64,000 nucleotides of DNA, taken from Taibaiella soli. GTDB taxonomy: Bacteria; Bacteroidota; Bacteroidia; Chitinophagales; Chitinophagaceae. Location: the NCBI RefSeq assembly GCF_003236175.1, contig NZ_QKTW01000011.1, forward strand, positions 124,001 to 188,000, given 5' to 3'. Below the pieces are notes generated by a model. The model saw only the letters and a program-made list of their open reading frames with translations. It did no database searches and was not told where the DNA came from. Shown here in pieces: positions 44,201 to 51,731 of the stretch (the first letter of the stretch is position 1; each line of letters starts with the position of its first letter). A program made the translations under genes and the position numbers.

Positions 44201-44723
44201 TACGCACCACGCGCATACCGCGTCCGCCACCACCTGCAGCAGCTTTCAGCATTAACGGATAACTGATCCGCTGTGCTTCTTTCAATGCAATAGCTATATC
44301 TGTAAGATCTTCCTTATTGCTTTCAATGATCGGCAATCCAGCTTCAATGGCTACGCGTTTGGCGGTTACCTTATCACCCAAAGCCGCCATAGCTGCTGGC
44401 GAGGGCCCAACGAACACAATTCCGTTATCCGCACATTTCTGCGCAAACGTCGCGTTCTCTGAAAGGAATCCATACCCCGGATGAATCGCATTGGCGCCGC
44501 AGTCTTTTGCAATACGGATAATCGCGTCGATATCCAGATAAGGCTTCAACGGGTCTGTGTCCGCCCCTACCTGATAAGCTTCGTCGGCCTTATACCGGTG
44601 CAGTGAATAACGGTCTTCATACGTATAAATAGCAACCGTGCGGATTCCCAGCTCTGTGGCAGCACGTGATATCCGTATAGAAATTTCACCGCGATTGGCG
44701 ATAAGCAATTTTTTTATCTCCAT
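41283..44723 (-). CDS. pyc: Pyruvate carboxylase
   Basis: This 1146-aa single-chain enzyme makes oxaloacetate from pyruvate, bicarbonate and ATP. An N-terminal biotin carboxylase (about 1-450) has LLIANRGEISIRI, the glycine-rich loop KAAAGGGGRGMRVV and EVNPRIQVEHTVTE. The carboxyltransferase (about 530-800) has DTTMRDGHQSLLATRMRT and LHTHDTS. A PYC_OADA region follows, and the C-terminal biotinyl domain has EAMKMET with K1112 as the biotin site. The length is normal for the alpha4-type enzyme. It is monocistronic, with a terminator 38 bp after the stop. Confidence 0.97.
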   Translation of the reverse strand: MEIKKLLIANRGEISIRISRAATELGIRTVAIYTYEDRYSLHRYKADEAYQVGADTDPLKPYLDIDAIIRIAKDCGANAIHPGYGFLSENATFAQKCADNGIVFVGPSPAAMAALGDKVTAKRVAIEAGLPIIESNKEDLTDIAIALKEAQRISYPLMLKAAAGGGGRGMRVVRNDEDLKKAFVEARSEAKTAFGDDTVFLEKFVENPKHIEVQIAADNHGNIVHLYERDCSVQRRFQKVVEMAPSVTLKEETRNKLYDYAVKIASAVNYNNLGTVEFLVDHQEHIYFIEVNPRIQVEHTVTEMITGKDLIKTQLYVAGGYKLSDDEIGLGDQNGIPKNGVAIQCRITTEDPGNDFKPDYGTLVTYRNAAGFGVRLDEGSTYPGMKISPFFDSMLVKVSTQGNNLKDAAQKMYRALKEFRIRGVKNNIPFLENLVTHPEFISGQTTVGFIQEHPELFQFALRQDRGTKMLKFLADFTVNGNPDVKVKDDKKQFEKPVVPAFDASQPMPKGSKDLLNELGPDAFCQWLKNEKKIHYTDTTMRDGHQSLLATRMRTYDMLKVAESFARNHPQTFSMEVWGGATFDVCIRFLHEDPWKRLEQLRKAIPNVLLQMLIRGMNGVGYAAYPDNLIEKFVIKSWEKGVDIFRIFDSLNWMENIAPCIEMVRKKTGGLAEGTLCYTGDILDPKRTKYTLDYYVRLAKDLENAGAHILGIKDMSGLLKPYAAKELIGALKDAVKIPLHLHTHDTSSLQPATYLMAIEAGVDVVDCALGALSGLTSQPNFNAIVEMMKFHERENPYDVKSLNQFSNYWEAVREMYYPFESGMKASSAEVFHHEIPGGQYSNLKPQAVALGLGDKFEAIKETFAEVNDMFGDIVKVTPSSKVVGDMAQFMVANDLTPHDVMTKGEGISFPESVQQFFMGELGQPEGGFPKDLQRIILKDKTPFTERPGKFLPAIDFEKDFASFTTQFGDDLTIEDFLSYKLYPKVFEDGLKFTREYGDVSVVPTPIFFYGMKQGPDVTIEIDKGKTLLIRLLSVGPVDEKGMRTVFFKLNGQTRAIEVMDKSVKVVTVENRKADKGDDKHVGAPLQGMLSKLLVKKDETVKRNQPLFVIEAMKMETTITAPFDTTVRDIALNTGSLVNTGDLVIELN

Positions 44724-44992
44724 GACCCTTCTAAAGTAAATGTTCGTTTGAGTTTTCGAGGCGGAAAATTACTTCAAATAATCATGCCGCTGATAAGGGA
44801 TTATACTTATTTTTTATTCAATTTTTTCGTGAATGGTCAATGGTGAATGGTCAATAATCAAAAGCGGAAAGCTTTCCTTTGTCACCCTGAGCGGAGTCGA
44901 AGGGCGATCTCTGTTTGTCACTCGCGTCATGGTAAGATTTGAGTTTATCCTGCCCAAAGCGGGAAAGCAATCATAACTCAAACCGATATAGT

Positions 44993-45315
44993 TAAATCAA
45001 GGCAATGAAATTTTGTTTAGAGAATAACGGTCAGACGGACCCGAAGCCGTCCGACCGTCATTCTCCCTTGATTGCGTCCATCGTTCAATGACACACAAGA
45101 AATAAGTTCAAAATCAAGGCTCTTAGCTTGGCAGCACAGTAGCACTGAAGTTGATCGAGCGACCGCCTAAACCACGGAGTGATCTGGTTTAGGCTGCCCT
45201 TTTTTGCTTACTTTTTTGGGCAAGCAAAAAAGTGAGAGAATTCGCCAGCTGAATTAAAGCCGGCGCAGATAAATCAAGGAATGAAAGTTTGTTTGGAGAA
45301 TAGGTGTGAGACGAA
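44993..45315. repeat. Direct repeat flanking element copy B
   Basis: TAAATCAAGG-AATGAAA-TTTGTTT-GAGAATA-AGACG occurs at 44993-45046 and again at 45270-45315 with a few mismatches and indels, in the same orientation, on either side of copy B. Confidence 0.75.
45106..45240. repeat. Dispersed non-coding repeat element, copy B
   Basis: Same length and orientation as 34303-34437. Its stem is GCCTAAACC (45165-45173) / GGTTTAGGC (45186-45194) with the same loop ACGGAGTGATCT. Relative to copy A one base pair changes from G-C to A-T on both sides. The second hairpin here can pair TTTTTTGCTT with AAGCAAAAAA. Confidence 0.85.
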
Positions 45316-45421
45316 ACGCCTGTAGGCTAACGCCGATCTACATTACGCGGGACCTCTCCTTCCGTCGAGGTGACAACAAAAAAACACAAAACCCATGTTC
45401 CGTATATCCATTACAAAAAAA

Positions 45422-45449
45422 AAAGCCCCCACTGTACCGTGGGGGCTTT
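45422..45449 (-). terminator. Intrinsic terminator of the M13 peptidase gene
   Basis: AAAGCCCCCAC (45422-45432) pairs with GTGGGGGCTTT (45439-45449); the minus strand continues with a run of ten T. Confidence 0.9.
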
Positions 45450-45467
45450 CCATCACTATCATTTCTC

Positions 45468-47510
45468 TTACCACAATCTCACACGGAGACTATCTGGCAG
45501 GTACATTTTATTGGTTGGTTGCACATTCCATGCCTGATAGAATTCAGGAACATTCGGGAACGGACCATTCACGCGCCATTTAGCAGGAGCATGCACGTCT
45601 GTCATGATCTGGCTGGCCATTTGCTCTTTACGATTTTGATACAACCATCCCAGTGTATAACCCAGGAAGAAGCGTTGCAGCGGTGTTTGACCGTTGATCT
45701 TTTCGTTTTTCTTGTACACTTCTGTTTGTTTGAATGCATCCAGACCAATCAGGATACCGCCAAGATCTGCGAGGTTTTCACCCAGAGAAGCTTTACCATT
45801 AATATGCAGTGTATCTACAGCCACAATATTGTTGAACTGATTCACGAGCAATTGTGCACGTTTGTTGAATTGTTCTTCATCTTGCTTGCTCCACCAGTTA
45901 TTCAGATTTCCTTTTTCATCAAACTGGCGACCTTCATCATCAAAACCGTGTGTGATTTCGTGACCAATTGTAGACGCTGCAGCATAGCCATACACCAGCG
46001 CATCGTCCAGCTCTTCATCGCGATAGCCAGGCACCGTGAACTGACCAGCAGGCAATACGATTTCATTGTTTGAAGGATTGTAGTACGCGTTATAAGTCTG
46101 TGGCGTCATATCCCATTCTTCACGATCTACCGGTTTACCCAGTTTATTGATGCTGTATTGATTCCACCATTCAGCAGAACGCATCATGTTTTCAGCATAA
46201 GAATTTGGAGTGATTTTCAATGAAGAAAAATCTTTCCATTTATCAGGATAACCTACTTTTTTGCGGATAGCGGCCAGTTTCACGATTGCTTTTTTCTTCG
46301 TGCTATCGCTCATCCAATCCAGTTTCTCGATACGTGCCTTGTAAGCGCTGCGTACATTTTCCACGATCTGTGAATAACGTTCTTTCGCCTTTTCGTTGAA
46401 ATATTCTTTTACGAATACTTGGCCCAATGCTTCGCCAATTGCCCCTTCTTCCGCATCCAGTACGCGTTTCCAGCGAGGACGTTGTTGTTCTGCGCCACGA
46501 ATAGTTTTGCTGTAGAAGTCGAAACGTGCATCCACAAATGGTTTGCTCAGATAAGGAGCAAATTCATTTACGAAGTGGTACGCCATATAATCTTTCAGCG
46601 TTTGCACTTGTTCTTTAGTGATCACTTCGTTGAGCGCTTTGTAGAACTCAGGCTGACCAACGATTACGGTATCAATTTTCGGAAGACCGATACCGGTAAA
46701 TGTTGATTGCCAATCGATGCCAGGAGCGATCTTTGTAAGATCAGCGGTAGACATCTTATTGTAGTTTTTATACGGATCACGCAGATCTTCCAGTTTGCGT
46801 GAAGCTTTTGCCAGTTTGGTTTCCAACGCAATCACAGCCTCTGCTTTTGTTTTCGCAGTAGCTTCGTCGTTACCCATCAGCTGGAACATCTTGGTCACAA
46901 AACCAGGATATGCGTTGCGGATTTTAGTAGTACGTTCGTCTGTATTGAAATAATAATCGCGGTTAGGCAAGCCCAGACCGCCTTGGTACAACTGGTAAGA
47001 CATCATTTCACTGTTCTTTTCGTCCTGGCCTACGCCTTCGCTAAAGAATACGCCTACGCCCATTTTGTGGAGGTTAGCAGCGACCGCCATGATATCTGCA
47101 GGACTTGCAGCAGCGTTGATTTTGTCTAATTCTGTTTTCAGCGGTGCAATACCTTGTTTTTCGATATTTACCGTATCCATACCTGCTTTCCAGAAATCAC
47201 CGATTTGCTGCTCAGCGCCTTTAGCGTCTTTCTTCTCGGCCGCTTCTTCGTTAATTTTGAGTTTGCGCTCGTACAGTTCTTTATTTACCAGCTGTGCGAT
47301 ACCCCAACCCGTTTCATCTGCAGGAATTGGATTTTTCTTGAGCCAGCCACCATTAGCATAGTCAAAGAAGTCATCGGCAGGATTCACGGTCGTATCCATA
47401 TCGGCCACGAGAATATCCGTCTTCTGCGCTGCAGGCTTGTTGCCCGCGTTATTACAAGCAGCCAGTGAGGCCGCCGCAAAAACCACAGGTATTATCAGTT
47501 TTTTGTTCAT
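45468..47510 (-). CDS. M13-family zinc metallopeptidase lipoprotein (neprilysin/PepO-like)
   Basis: This 680-aa protein has a lipobox (LAACN), so it is anchored to the periplasmic face or outer membrane. The N-terminal peptidase_M13_N domain begins at NPADDFFDYANGGWLKKNPIP, and the catalytic domain has STIGHEITHGFDDEG with H517 in the HExxH motif and GENLADLGG with the third zinc ligand. The C-terminal RVNGPFPNVPEFYQAWNVQPTNKMY and RLW end are diagnostic for M13. It degrades oligopeptides. It is monocistronic with its own strong terminator. Confidence 0.95.
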   Translation of the reverse strand: MNKKLIIPVVFAAASLAACNNAGNKPAAQKTDILVADMDTTVNPADDFFDYANGGWLKKNPIPADETGWGIAQLVNKELYERKLKINEEAAEKKDAKGAEQQIGDFWKAGMDTVNIEKQGIAPLKTELDKINAAASPADIMAVAANLHKMGVGVFFSEGVGQDEKNSEMMSYQLYQGGLGLPNRDYYFNTDERTTKIRNAYPGFVTKMFQLMGNDEATAKTKAEAVIALETKLAKASRKLEDLRDPYKNYNKMSTADLTKIAPGIDWQSTFTGIGLPKIDTVIVGQPEFYKALNEVITKEQVQTLKDYMAYHFVNEFAPYLSKPFVDARFDFYSKTIRGAEQQRPRWKRVLDAEEGAIGEALGQVFVKEYFNEKAKERYSQIVENVRSAYKARIEKLDWMSDSTKKKAIVKLAAIRKKVGYPDKWKDFSSLKITPNSYAENMMRSAEWWNQYSINKLGKPVDREEWDMTPQTYNAYYNPSNNEIVLPAGQFTVPGYRDEELDDALVYGYAAASTIGHEITHGFDDEGRQFDEKGNLNNWWSKQDEEQFNKRAQLLVNQFNNIVAVDTLHINGKASLGENLADLGGILIGLDAFKQTEVYKKNEKINGQTPLQRFFLGYTLGWLYQNRKEQMASQIMTDVHAPAKWRVNGPFPNVPEFYQAWNVQPTNKMYLPDSLRVRLW

Positions 47511-47584
47511 ACGAGGTGTTGAAGGCGGTAAAAATAATATTTCTCAGCTACTGACGAAGGGGATTTTAGGGGGAAATCGCTGAT

Positions 47585-47677
47585 GTGAGTGGTGAGTGGT
47601 CAGTTGTGCGTTGTCCAGATAGAACGAAAAGCCCCGAACAACCCTCGTAACATGAATACTCACAACTCACCACTCAC
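47585..47677. repeat. Inverted repeat GTGAGTGGTGAGT
   Basis: GTGAGTGGTGAGT (47585-47597) and its reverse complement ACTCACCACTCAC (47665-47677) enclose 67 bp in the intergenic region before the DUF1653 gene. Similar motifs in other gaps suggest a family of low-complexity intergenic strings. Confidence 0.6.
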
Positions 47678-47684
47678 AAGGCCT

Positions 47685-47692
47685 TACATTTG
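47685..47692 (+). promoter_or_regulatory. -7 element TACATTTG four bases before the DUF1653 ATG
   Basis: TACATTTG-CCTC-ATG. This spacing equals that at 47941-47953 and 34202-34190 and points to leaderless or near-leaderless mRNA. Confidence 0.55.
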
Positions 47693-47696
47693 CCTC

Positions 47697-47936
47697 ATGA
47701 CAAACATCAATGGTAAATACCGCCACTATAAAGGGAATTTCTACGAAGTAATCGGCGTAACCATGCATTCCGAAACTAAAGAAAAACTGGTCCTGTATCG
47801 TGCACTGTATGACTGTCCGGAGCTGCATGAAGAATATGGTACAGATCCGTTGTTTGTCCGGCCGTACGACATGTTTTTCGAAAAAGTGGTAATTGATGGC
47901 GTGGAAATGCCCCGTTTTGAATTAGTACAGCCGTAA
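47697..47936 (+). CDS. DUF1653 family protein
   Basis: The ATG at 47697 gives 79 aa; upstream in-frame residues are unlike the family and derive from repeat DNA. NGKYRHYKGNFYEVIGVTMHSETKEKLVLYRALY, then PLFVRPYDMFFEKV, is the whole DUF1653 domain, a small SH3-like fold of unknown role. The next gene's promoter lies within its 3' end. Confidence 0.88.
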   Translation: MTNINGKYRHYKGNFYEVIGVTMHSETKEKLVLYRALYDCPELHEEYGTDPLFVRPYDMFFEKVVIDGVEMPRFELVQP

Positions 47937-47948
47937 ACTTTACCTTTG
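47916..47948 (+). promoter_or_regulatory. Promoter of the DEAD-box helicase gene
   Basis: TTTG at 47916-47919, a 21-nt spacer and TACCTTTG at 47941-47948, then CGCC and the ATG at 47953. This is the best two-box match to the Bacteroidota sigma consensus in the window. Confidence 0.68.
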
Positions 47949-47952
47949 CGCC

Positions 47953-49275
47953 ATGCAACAACAGGATTTAGACAAAAAATTGCTGAAAAACCTGGGGATA
48001 CCCGGGTGGAATGCGATGCAACAATCGGCACACCAAACAATCCATAAGGAGAAAGACGTGCTGCTGCTCGCTCCTACCGGCTCAGGAAAAACACTAGCGT
48101 TTTTGAAACCTGTGCTCCAAAACCTGAAGGAAAATATCACCGAAGTTCAATGCCTGATTCTTGTGCCATCGCGCGAACTGGCCTTACAGATCGAACAGGT
48201 CTGGAAAAAAATGGGAACCGGTTATAAAATCGGTTGTTTTTACGGCGGCCACTCTATGCCTTCAGAAATTCAAACACTCACGGAGCCACCTGCTGTTTTG
48301 GTAGGAACACCCGGCCGTATCGCAGATCACCTGAATCGTAAAACATTTATCACTGATTTTATTGAAATGCTGGTGCTGGATGAATTCGATAAATCTTTGG
48401 CATTGGGTTTTGAGGAAGATATGTCCTCAATCGTTGTCCGTTTGCGTAAGCTGAAAAAACGCGTACTCGTTTCGGCAACGACTGCCGTTGGCATTCCTGA
48501 TTTTACAGGCGTGAAACAACCGGAAGTTTTGGATTTCATCACCAATCCGGTGCACACAGGCGACTTTAGCTTAAAAATTGTTCGCTCACCTGAAAAAGAT
48601 AAAATCAATACATTGATTCAATTGCTGTCCTTCATCGGCGAAGAATCAGCTATTATTTTCTGCAATCACCGTGATGCAACAGAGCGCACCAGCGAACTGA
48701 TCAGCGACATGGGCATTGAGAACGTATGTTTTCATGGAGGCATGGAGCAGCTGGATCGCGAGCAATCGCTTATCCGCTTCCGCAACGGGACTGTTTATTT
48801 TCTGGTAGCAACAGATTTGGCGGCACGCGGGCTCGATATTCCGGAGGTAAAACATATTATTCATTATCACCTGCCACATACGCACGAAGAATTCACTCAC
48901 CGCAACGGCCGTACGGCACGTATGCATGCAAGCGGCACTGCTTATATAATCCTGCACCCGGAGGAAAGAGTACCAAATTTTGTGGAGGAAGAACCGGAAG
49001 AGCTCACACTACCGGCGAAATTAAAACTGCCTAAATCTTCTGACTGGACAACCATTTATATTTCCGGCGGCAAGAAAGACAAACTGAATAAGATCGACAT
49101 CGTAGGCTTCTTTTCGAAAATCGGCAAGCTGGAAAAAGGGGAACTTGGCATGATTGAAGTAAAGGATTACATTTCATTTGCCGCTGTGAAAAAAAGCAAA
49201 GTCAAAGAACTATTGCACAAAATCAAAGAAGAGAAAATGAAAGGCAAGAAATACAAAATTGCCATCGCTAAATAA
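47953..49275 (+). CDS. DEAD-box RNA helicase, DbpA-type
   Basis: This 440-aa protein has motif Ia/Q-like WNAMQQSAHQTI, Walker A APTGSGKT, the motif II variant DEFD (VLDEFDKSL) in place of DEAD, motif III SAT and motif VI HRNGRTARM. The C-terminal 75 residues (DWTTIYISGGKKDKLNKIDIVGFF, then ISFAAVKKSKVKELL) match the DbpA RNA-binding domain that recognises 23S rRNA hairpin 92, so a role in large-subunit assembly is likely. It may be transcribed as a leaderless message. Confidence 0.88.
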   Translation: MQQQDLDKKLLKNLGIPGWNAMQQSAHQTIHKEKDVLLLAPTGSGKTLAFLKPVLQNLKENITEVQCLILVPSRELALQIEQVWKKMGTGYKIGCFYGGHSMPSEIQTLTEPPAVLVGTPGRIADHLNRKTFITDFIEMLVLDEFDKSLALGFEEDMSSIVVRLRKLKKRVLVSATTAVGIPDFTGVKQPEVLDFITNPVHTGDFSLKIVRSPEKDKINTLIQLLSFIGEESAIIFCNHRDATERTSELISDMGIENVCFHGGMEQLDREQSLIRFRNGTVYFLVATDLAARGLDIPEVKHIIHYHLPHTHEEFTHRNGRTARMHASGTAYIILHPEERVPNFVEEEPEELTLPAKLKLPKSSDWTTIYISGGKKDKLNKIDIVGFFSKIGKLEKGELGMIEVKDYISFAAVKKSKVKELLHKIKEEKMKGKKYKIAIAK

Positions 49276-49310
49276 CAACCCTGGGGTCTAAAAATCAAAA
49301 ACAAAACAGA

Positions 49311-49772
49311 ATGCTCAAAAAAATCGGATATGCTTTAGTCGCAGTATTTATTATTATACAATTTTTCAGACCTGCGAAAAATATCAGTGCGGCTCCGGAA
49401 CCTAATGAGATTTCAGCAAAATATCATGTGCCGGACAACGTGTACATGTGTCTGCAAAAAGCTTGCTTTGACTGTCATTCTAATACAACGAAATACCCTT
49501 GGTACAATAATATTCAGCCAGTAGCGTGGTGGATGGCAAGCCATATTAAAGACGGCAAAAAACACCTTAACTTTTCTGAATTCGCCAGTTATCCTAAAAA
49601 ACGAAAACTGAAAAAACTGAAAGAAATTAGTGAGTCTGTAACAGAAGGTTGGATGCCGATCAATAGTTACCTCTGGGAACACAAAGAAGCGGTGCTGACC
49701 AAAGATGAAACAACGGCTATTGCTAATTGGGCCGACAGCCTGGCACAGCAGATCGAGAAAACAGAACAATAA
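49311..49772 (+). CDS. Haem-binding domain protein (Haem_bd)
   Basis: This 153-aa protein has one N-terminal transmembrane or signal helix (IGYALVAVFIIIQFF) and the Haem_bd domain: CFDCHSNTTKYPWYNNIQPVAWWMASHI contains CxxCH and the usual Asn/Thr-rich continuation, followed by GKKHLNFSEFASYPKKRKLKKL and the ExxEGWMP-like segment TEGWMPINSYLW. Such proteins bind a covalent c-type haem in the periplasm. It lies 36 bp after the helicase gene. Confidence 0.88.
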   Translation: MLKKIGYALVAVFIIIQFFRPAKNISAAPEPNEISAKYHVPDNVYMCLQKACFDCHSNTTKYPWYNNIQPVAWWMASHIKDGKKHLNFSEFASYPKKRKLKKLKEISESVTEGWMPINSYLWEHKEAVLTKDETTAIANWADSLAQQIEKTEQ

Positions 49773-49784
49773 TTTAAGTTGTAA

Positions 49785-49850
49785 GTTGTACGTTTTAAGT
49801 TACTGGTTGTATACACAACAACTTACCACGTACAACTTAAAACGTACAAC
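49785..49850. repeat. 17-bp perfect inverted repeat
   Basis: GTTGTACGTTTTAAGTT (49785-49801) and AACTTAAAACGTACAAC (49834-49850) enclose 32 bp between the Haem_bd and exonuclease III genes. It could terminate transcription but has no T tract and more resembles an expanded intergenic repeat. Confidence 0.75.
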
Positions 49851-49880
49851 GTGCAACTCAAAAACTTATAACTAGATCAA

Positions 49881-50645
49881 ATGCGTATCATATCATACAA
49901 CGTCAATGGCATTCGCAGCGCAACCAAAAAAGGTTTCGTAGAATGGCTGTCAACCGATCCTGCGGATGTTATTTGCCTGCAGGAAGTGAAAGCAGAAAAA
50001 GAACAGGCAGATTTTGCTGCAATCGAGGCACTCGGATACCATACTTTCTGGTTTAGCGCAGAGAAAAAAGGATATAGCGGTGTCGCTGTGTTCACGCGTA
50101 TCCAGCCAGATAATGTGTTTTACGGAAATGGCATTATGCAAAGCGACGCAGAAGGCCGCGTAATTCGTCTGGACTTTGGGGATGTGACACTCATCAACGC
50201 CTATTTTCCAAGCGGCACTTCCGGCGATGAACGTCAGACTTATAAATATCAGTGGCTGGCAGAGTTTCACGAATACCTGACCGACCTCCGCAAAACCCGC
50301 CCAAACCTGGTGATTTGTGGCGATTACAATATTGCACATAAAGAAATTGATATCCATAATCCAAAAGGCAATAAAAAAAGCAGTGGATTCTTGCCGGAAG
50401 AACGTGCCTGGATGGATACTTTTTACAACGACGGTTATGTAGATACTTTGCGTGTCTTCAAACCGGAACCGCATCAGTACAGTTGGTGGAGTGCCCGTTT
50501 CCCATCGGTAAGATTGGAAAACAAAGGCTGGCGCATCGATTATATCAGTGTTACCGAACCGCTGCGTGATCGTTTAAAAGATGCAGCCATCTACCCGGAT
50601 GTAAAACACTCAGATCATTGCCCGGTATATGTAGAGCTTAAATAA
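49881..50645 (+). CDS. xth: Exodeoxyribonuclease III
   Basis: This 254-aa protein is an exonuclease III/ExoA AP endonuclease. MRIISYNVNGIRSATKKGFVEWL, ICLQEVKAE with the metal-binding Glu, GDYNIAH with the catalytic Asp-Asn, and DYISVTEPL and HSDHCPVYVEL at the C-terminus are all conserved. It repairs abasic sites. A bidirectional terminator follows 2 bp after the stop. Confidence 0.95.
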   Translation: MRIISYNVNGIRSATKKGFVEWLSTDPADVICLQEVKAEKEQADFAAIEALGYHTFWFSAEKKGYSGVAVFTRIQPDNVFYGNGIMQSDAEGRVIRLDFGDVTLINAYFPSGTSGDERQTYKYQWLAEFHEYLTDLRKTRPNLVICGDYNIAHKEIDIHNPKGNKKSSGFLPEERAWMDTFYNDGYVDTLRVFKPEPHQYSWWSARFPSVRLENKGWRIDYISVTEPLRDRLKDAAIYPDVKHSDHCPVYVELK

Positions 50646-50646
50646 T

Positions 50647-50676
50647 AAAAAACGGATGCGATTGCATCCGTTTTTT
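50647..50676. terminator. Bidirectional terminator between xth and aqpZ
   Basis: AAAAAACGGATGC (50647-50659) is perfectly complementary to GCATCCGTTTTTT (50664-50676), giving a U tract in both directions between two convergent genes. Confidence 0.92.
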
Positions 50677-50768
50677 ATTTGTATCAAGTATCATGTAGGA
50701 AGTATGACTTTAGTCGCTCCACATGCAAGAATGGATCTCTTTAAAACATGAGTCCACTTTTTAATTTT

Positions 50769-51497
50769 CTAGTAATTGCTTTGTGGCTTAGGCTCAAACA
50801 ATCCCATCCAAACCAATGCTGCAGCGATACCGCCTACAATCGGCGCTACGATAAACAACCATAATTGCTCCAGTGCTTTACCGCCAGCCAATAATGCCGG
50901 GCCAAAACTACGAGCCGGATTTACAGAAGTACCCGTGATCGGAATTGCAACCAGGTGAATCAACACAAGCGTCAGACCAATCGCCAAACCAGCCATGGTA
51001 CTGTTACCCAGCTTACTGGTTGTAGCAAATATTACAAACAGGAACATAAACGTTAATACGGCCTCTGTAATGAATGCTGCACCAGTACTGTATTCGTGTC
51101 CGTATCCTGGTCCCCAGCCATTAGAGCCAAGCGCCCATTCGCCCATCGAAAAACCAGGCATACCTTTTTGAATACACATCAACACACCGGCAGCAATCAG
51201 CGCACCGATCAACTGACCAATTATATAACCGACTGCGTCTCCAACTGATATTTTTTTCGCCACAAGCATGGCAATTGTAATAGCAGGATTGATATGGCAA
51301 CCTGAAATGCCTCCGATAGCATAAGCCATCACAACAACGGACAAGCCGAATGCTAATGCAATACCGAGAAGACCAATACCGGCAGGACCACCGGTAGCTC
51401 CGGCCCAGGCCAACGAAACACCCGATACTACAGCCGAGCCGCAACCAAACAATACAAGGGCAAATGTGCCGATCATTTCAGCTAAATACTTATTCAT
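50769..51497 (-). CDS. aqpZ: Aquaporin Z
   Basis: This 242-aa protein has six transmembrane helices and both NPA boxes: HINPAITIAML and TSVNPARSFGPALLAG. The selectivity-filter region fits water-specific aquaporins (His in ISGCHINPA is normal; the residue in the second half, SVNPARS, is the conserved Arg). It sits in the inner membrane and moves water. The start MNKYLAEMIGTFALVLFGCGSAV is canonical for AqpZ. Confidence 0.95.
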   Translation of the reverse strand: MNKYLAEMIGTFALVLFGCGSAVVSGVSLAWAGATGGPAGIGLLGIALAFGLSVVVMAYAIGGISGCHINPAITIAMLVAKKISVGDAVGYIIGQLIGALIAAGVLMCIQKGMPGFSMGEWALGSNGWGPGYGHEYSTGAAFITEAVLTFMFLFVIFATTSKLGNSTMAGLAIGLTLVLIHLVAIPITGTSVNPARSFGPALLAGGKALEQLWLFIVAPIVGGIAAALVWMGLFEPKPQSNY

Positions 51498-51663
51498 AGC
51501 GTAACAATTTGTGTGTATATTAAAATTATAAAAAAATAAGACATGTTCCAGTCTGTTATGAAAACTAATAGCAGGTAAAGCAAATAGCGTGCCAATTTTT
51601 CAAAACTGAAGGCACAACGCCAAAGCGAAAAAGCGAAGCCATTGGAAAACAACCCAAACAAAA

Positions 51664-51685
51664 TAGCAAGCATTAACGCTTGCTA
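51664..51685 (-). terminator. Probable terminator of the CarD-like gene
   Basis: TAGCAAGC (51664-51671) pairs with GCTTGCTA (51678-51685); the minus strand continues ATTTTGTTTGGG, a weak U tract. Confidence 0.55.
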
Positions 51686-51731
51686 CTTAAAATCTATTAT
51701 AAGTTGATTCTAGAAAATCAGACATCATCAA

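Larger units (their letters stand above)
44724..45467. other. Long repeat-rich intergenic region
   Basis: The 744-bp gap holds a GGTCAATGGTGAATGG-type low-complexity string (44832-44856), a second CACCCTGAGCGGAGTCGAAGGG box (44882-44903), a hairpin around GACGGAC/GTCCGAC (45033-45053), copy B of the 135-bp element (45106-45240), a direct repeat flanking that copy (44993-45046 and 45270-45315) and the M13 peptidase terminator. I see no convincing gene. Confidence 0.75.

Noticed and set aside
45306-46073. 255-aa plus-strand open frame at the 3' end of the M13 gene
   Set aside because: It overlaps the terminator and the conserved C-terminus of the M13 peptidase and shows no domain.
47697-47936. 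Upstream start at 47589 for the DUF1653 gene
   Set aside because: The added 36 residues derive from the intergenic inverted repeat and would place the TAnnTTTG promoter inside the gene.
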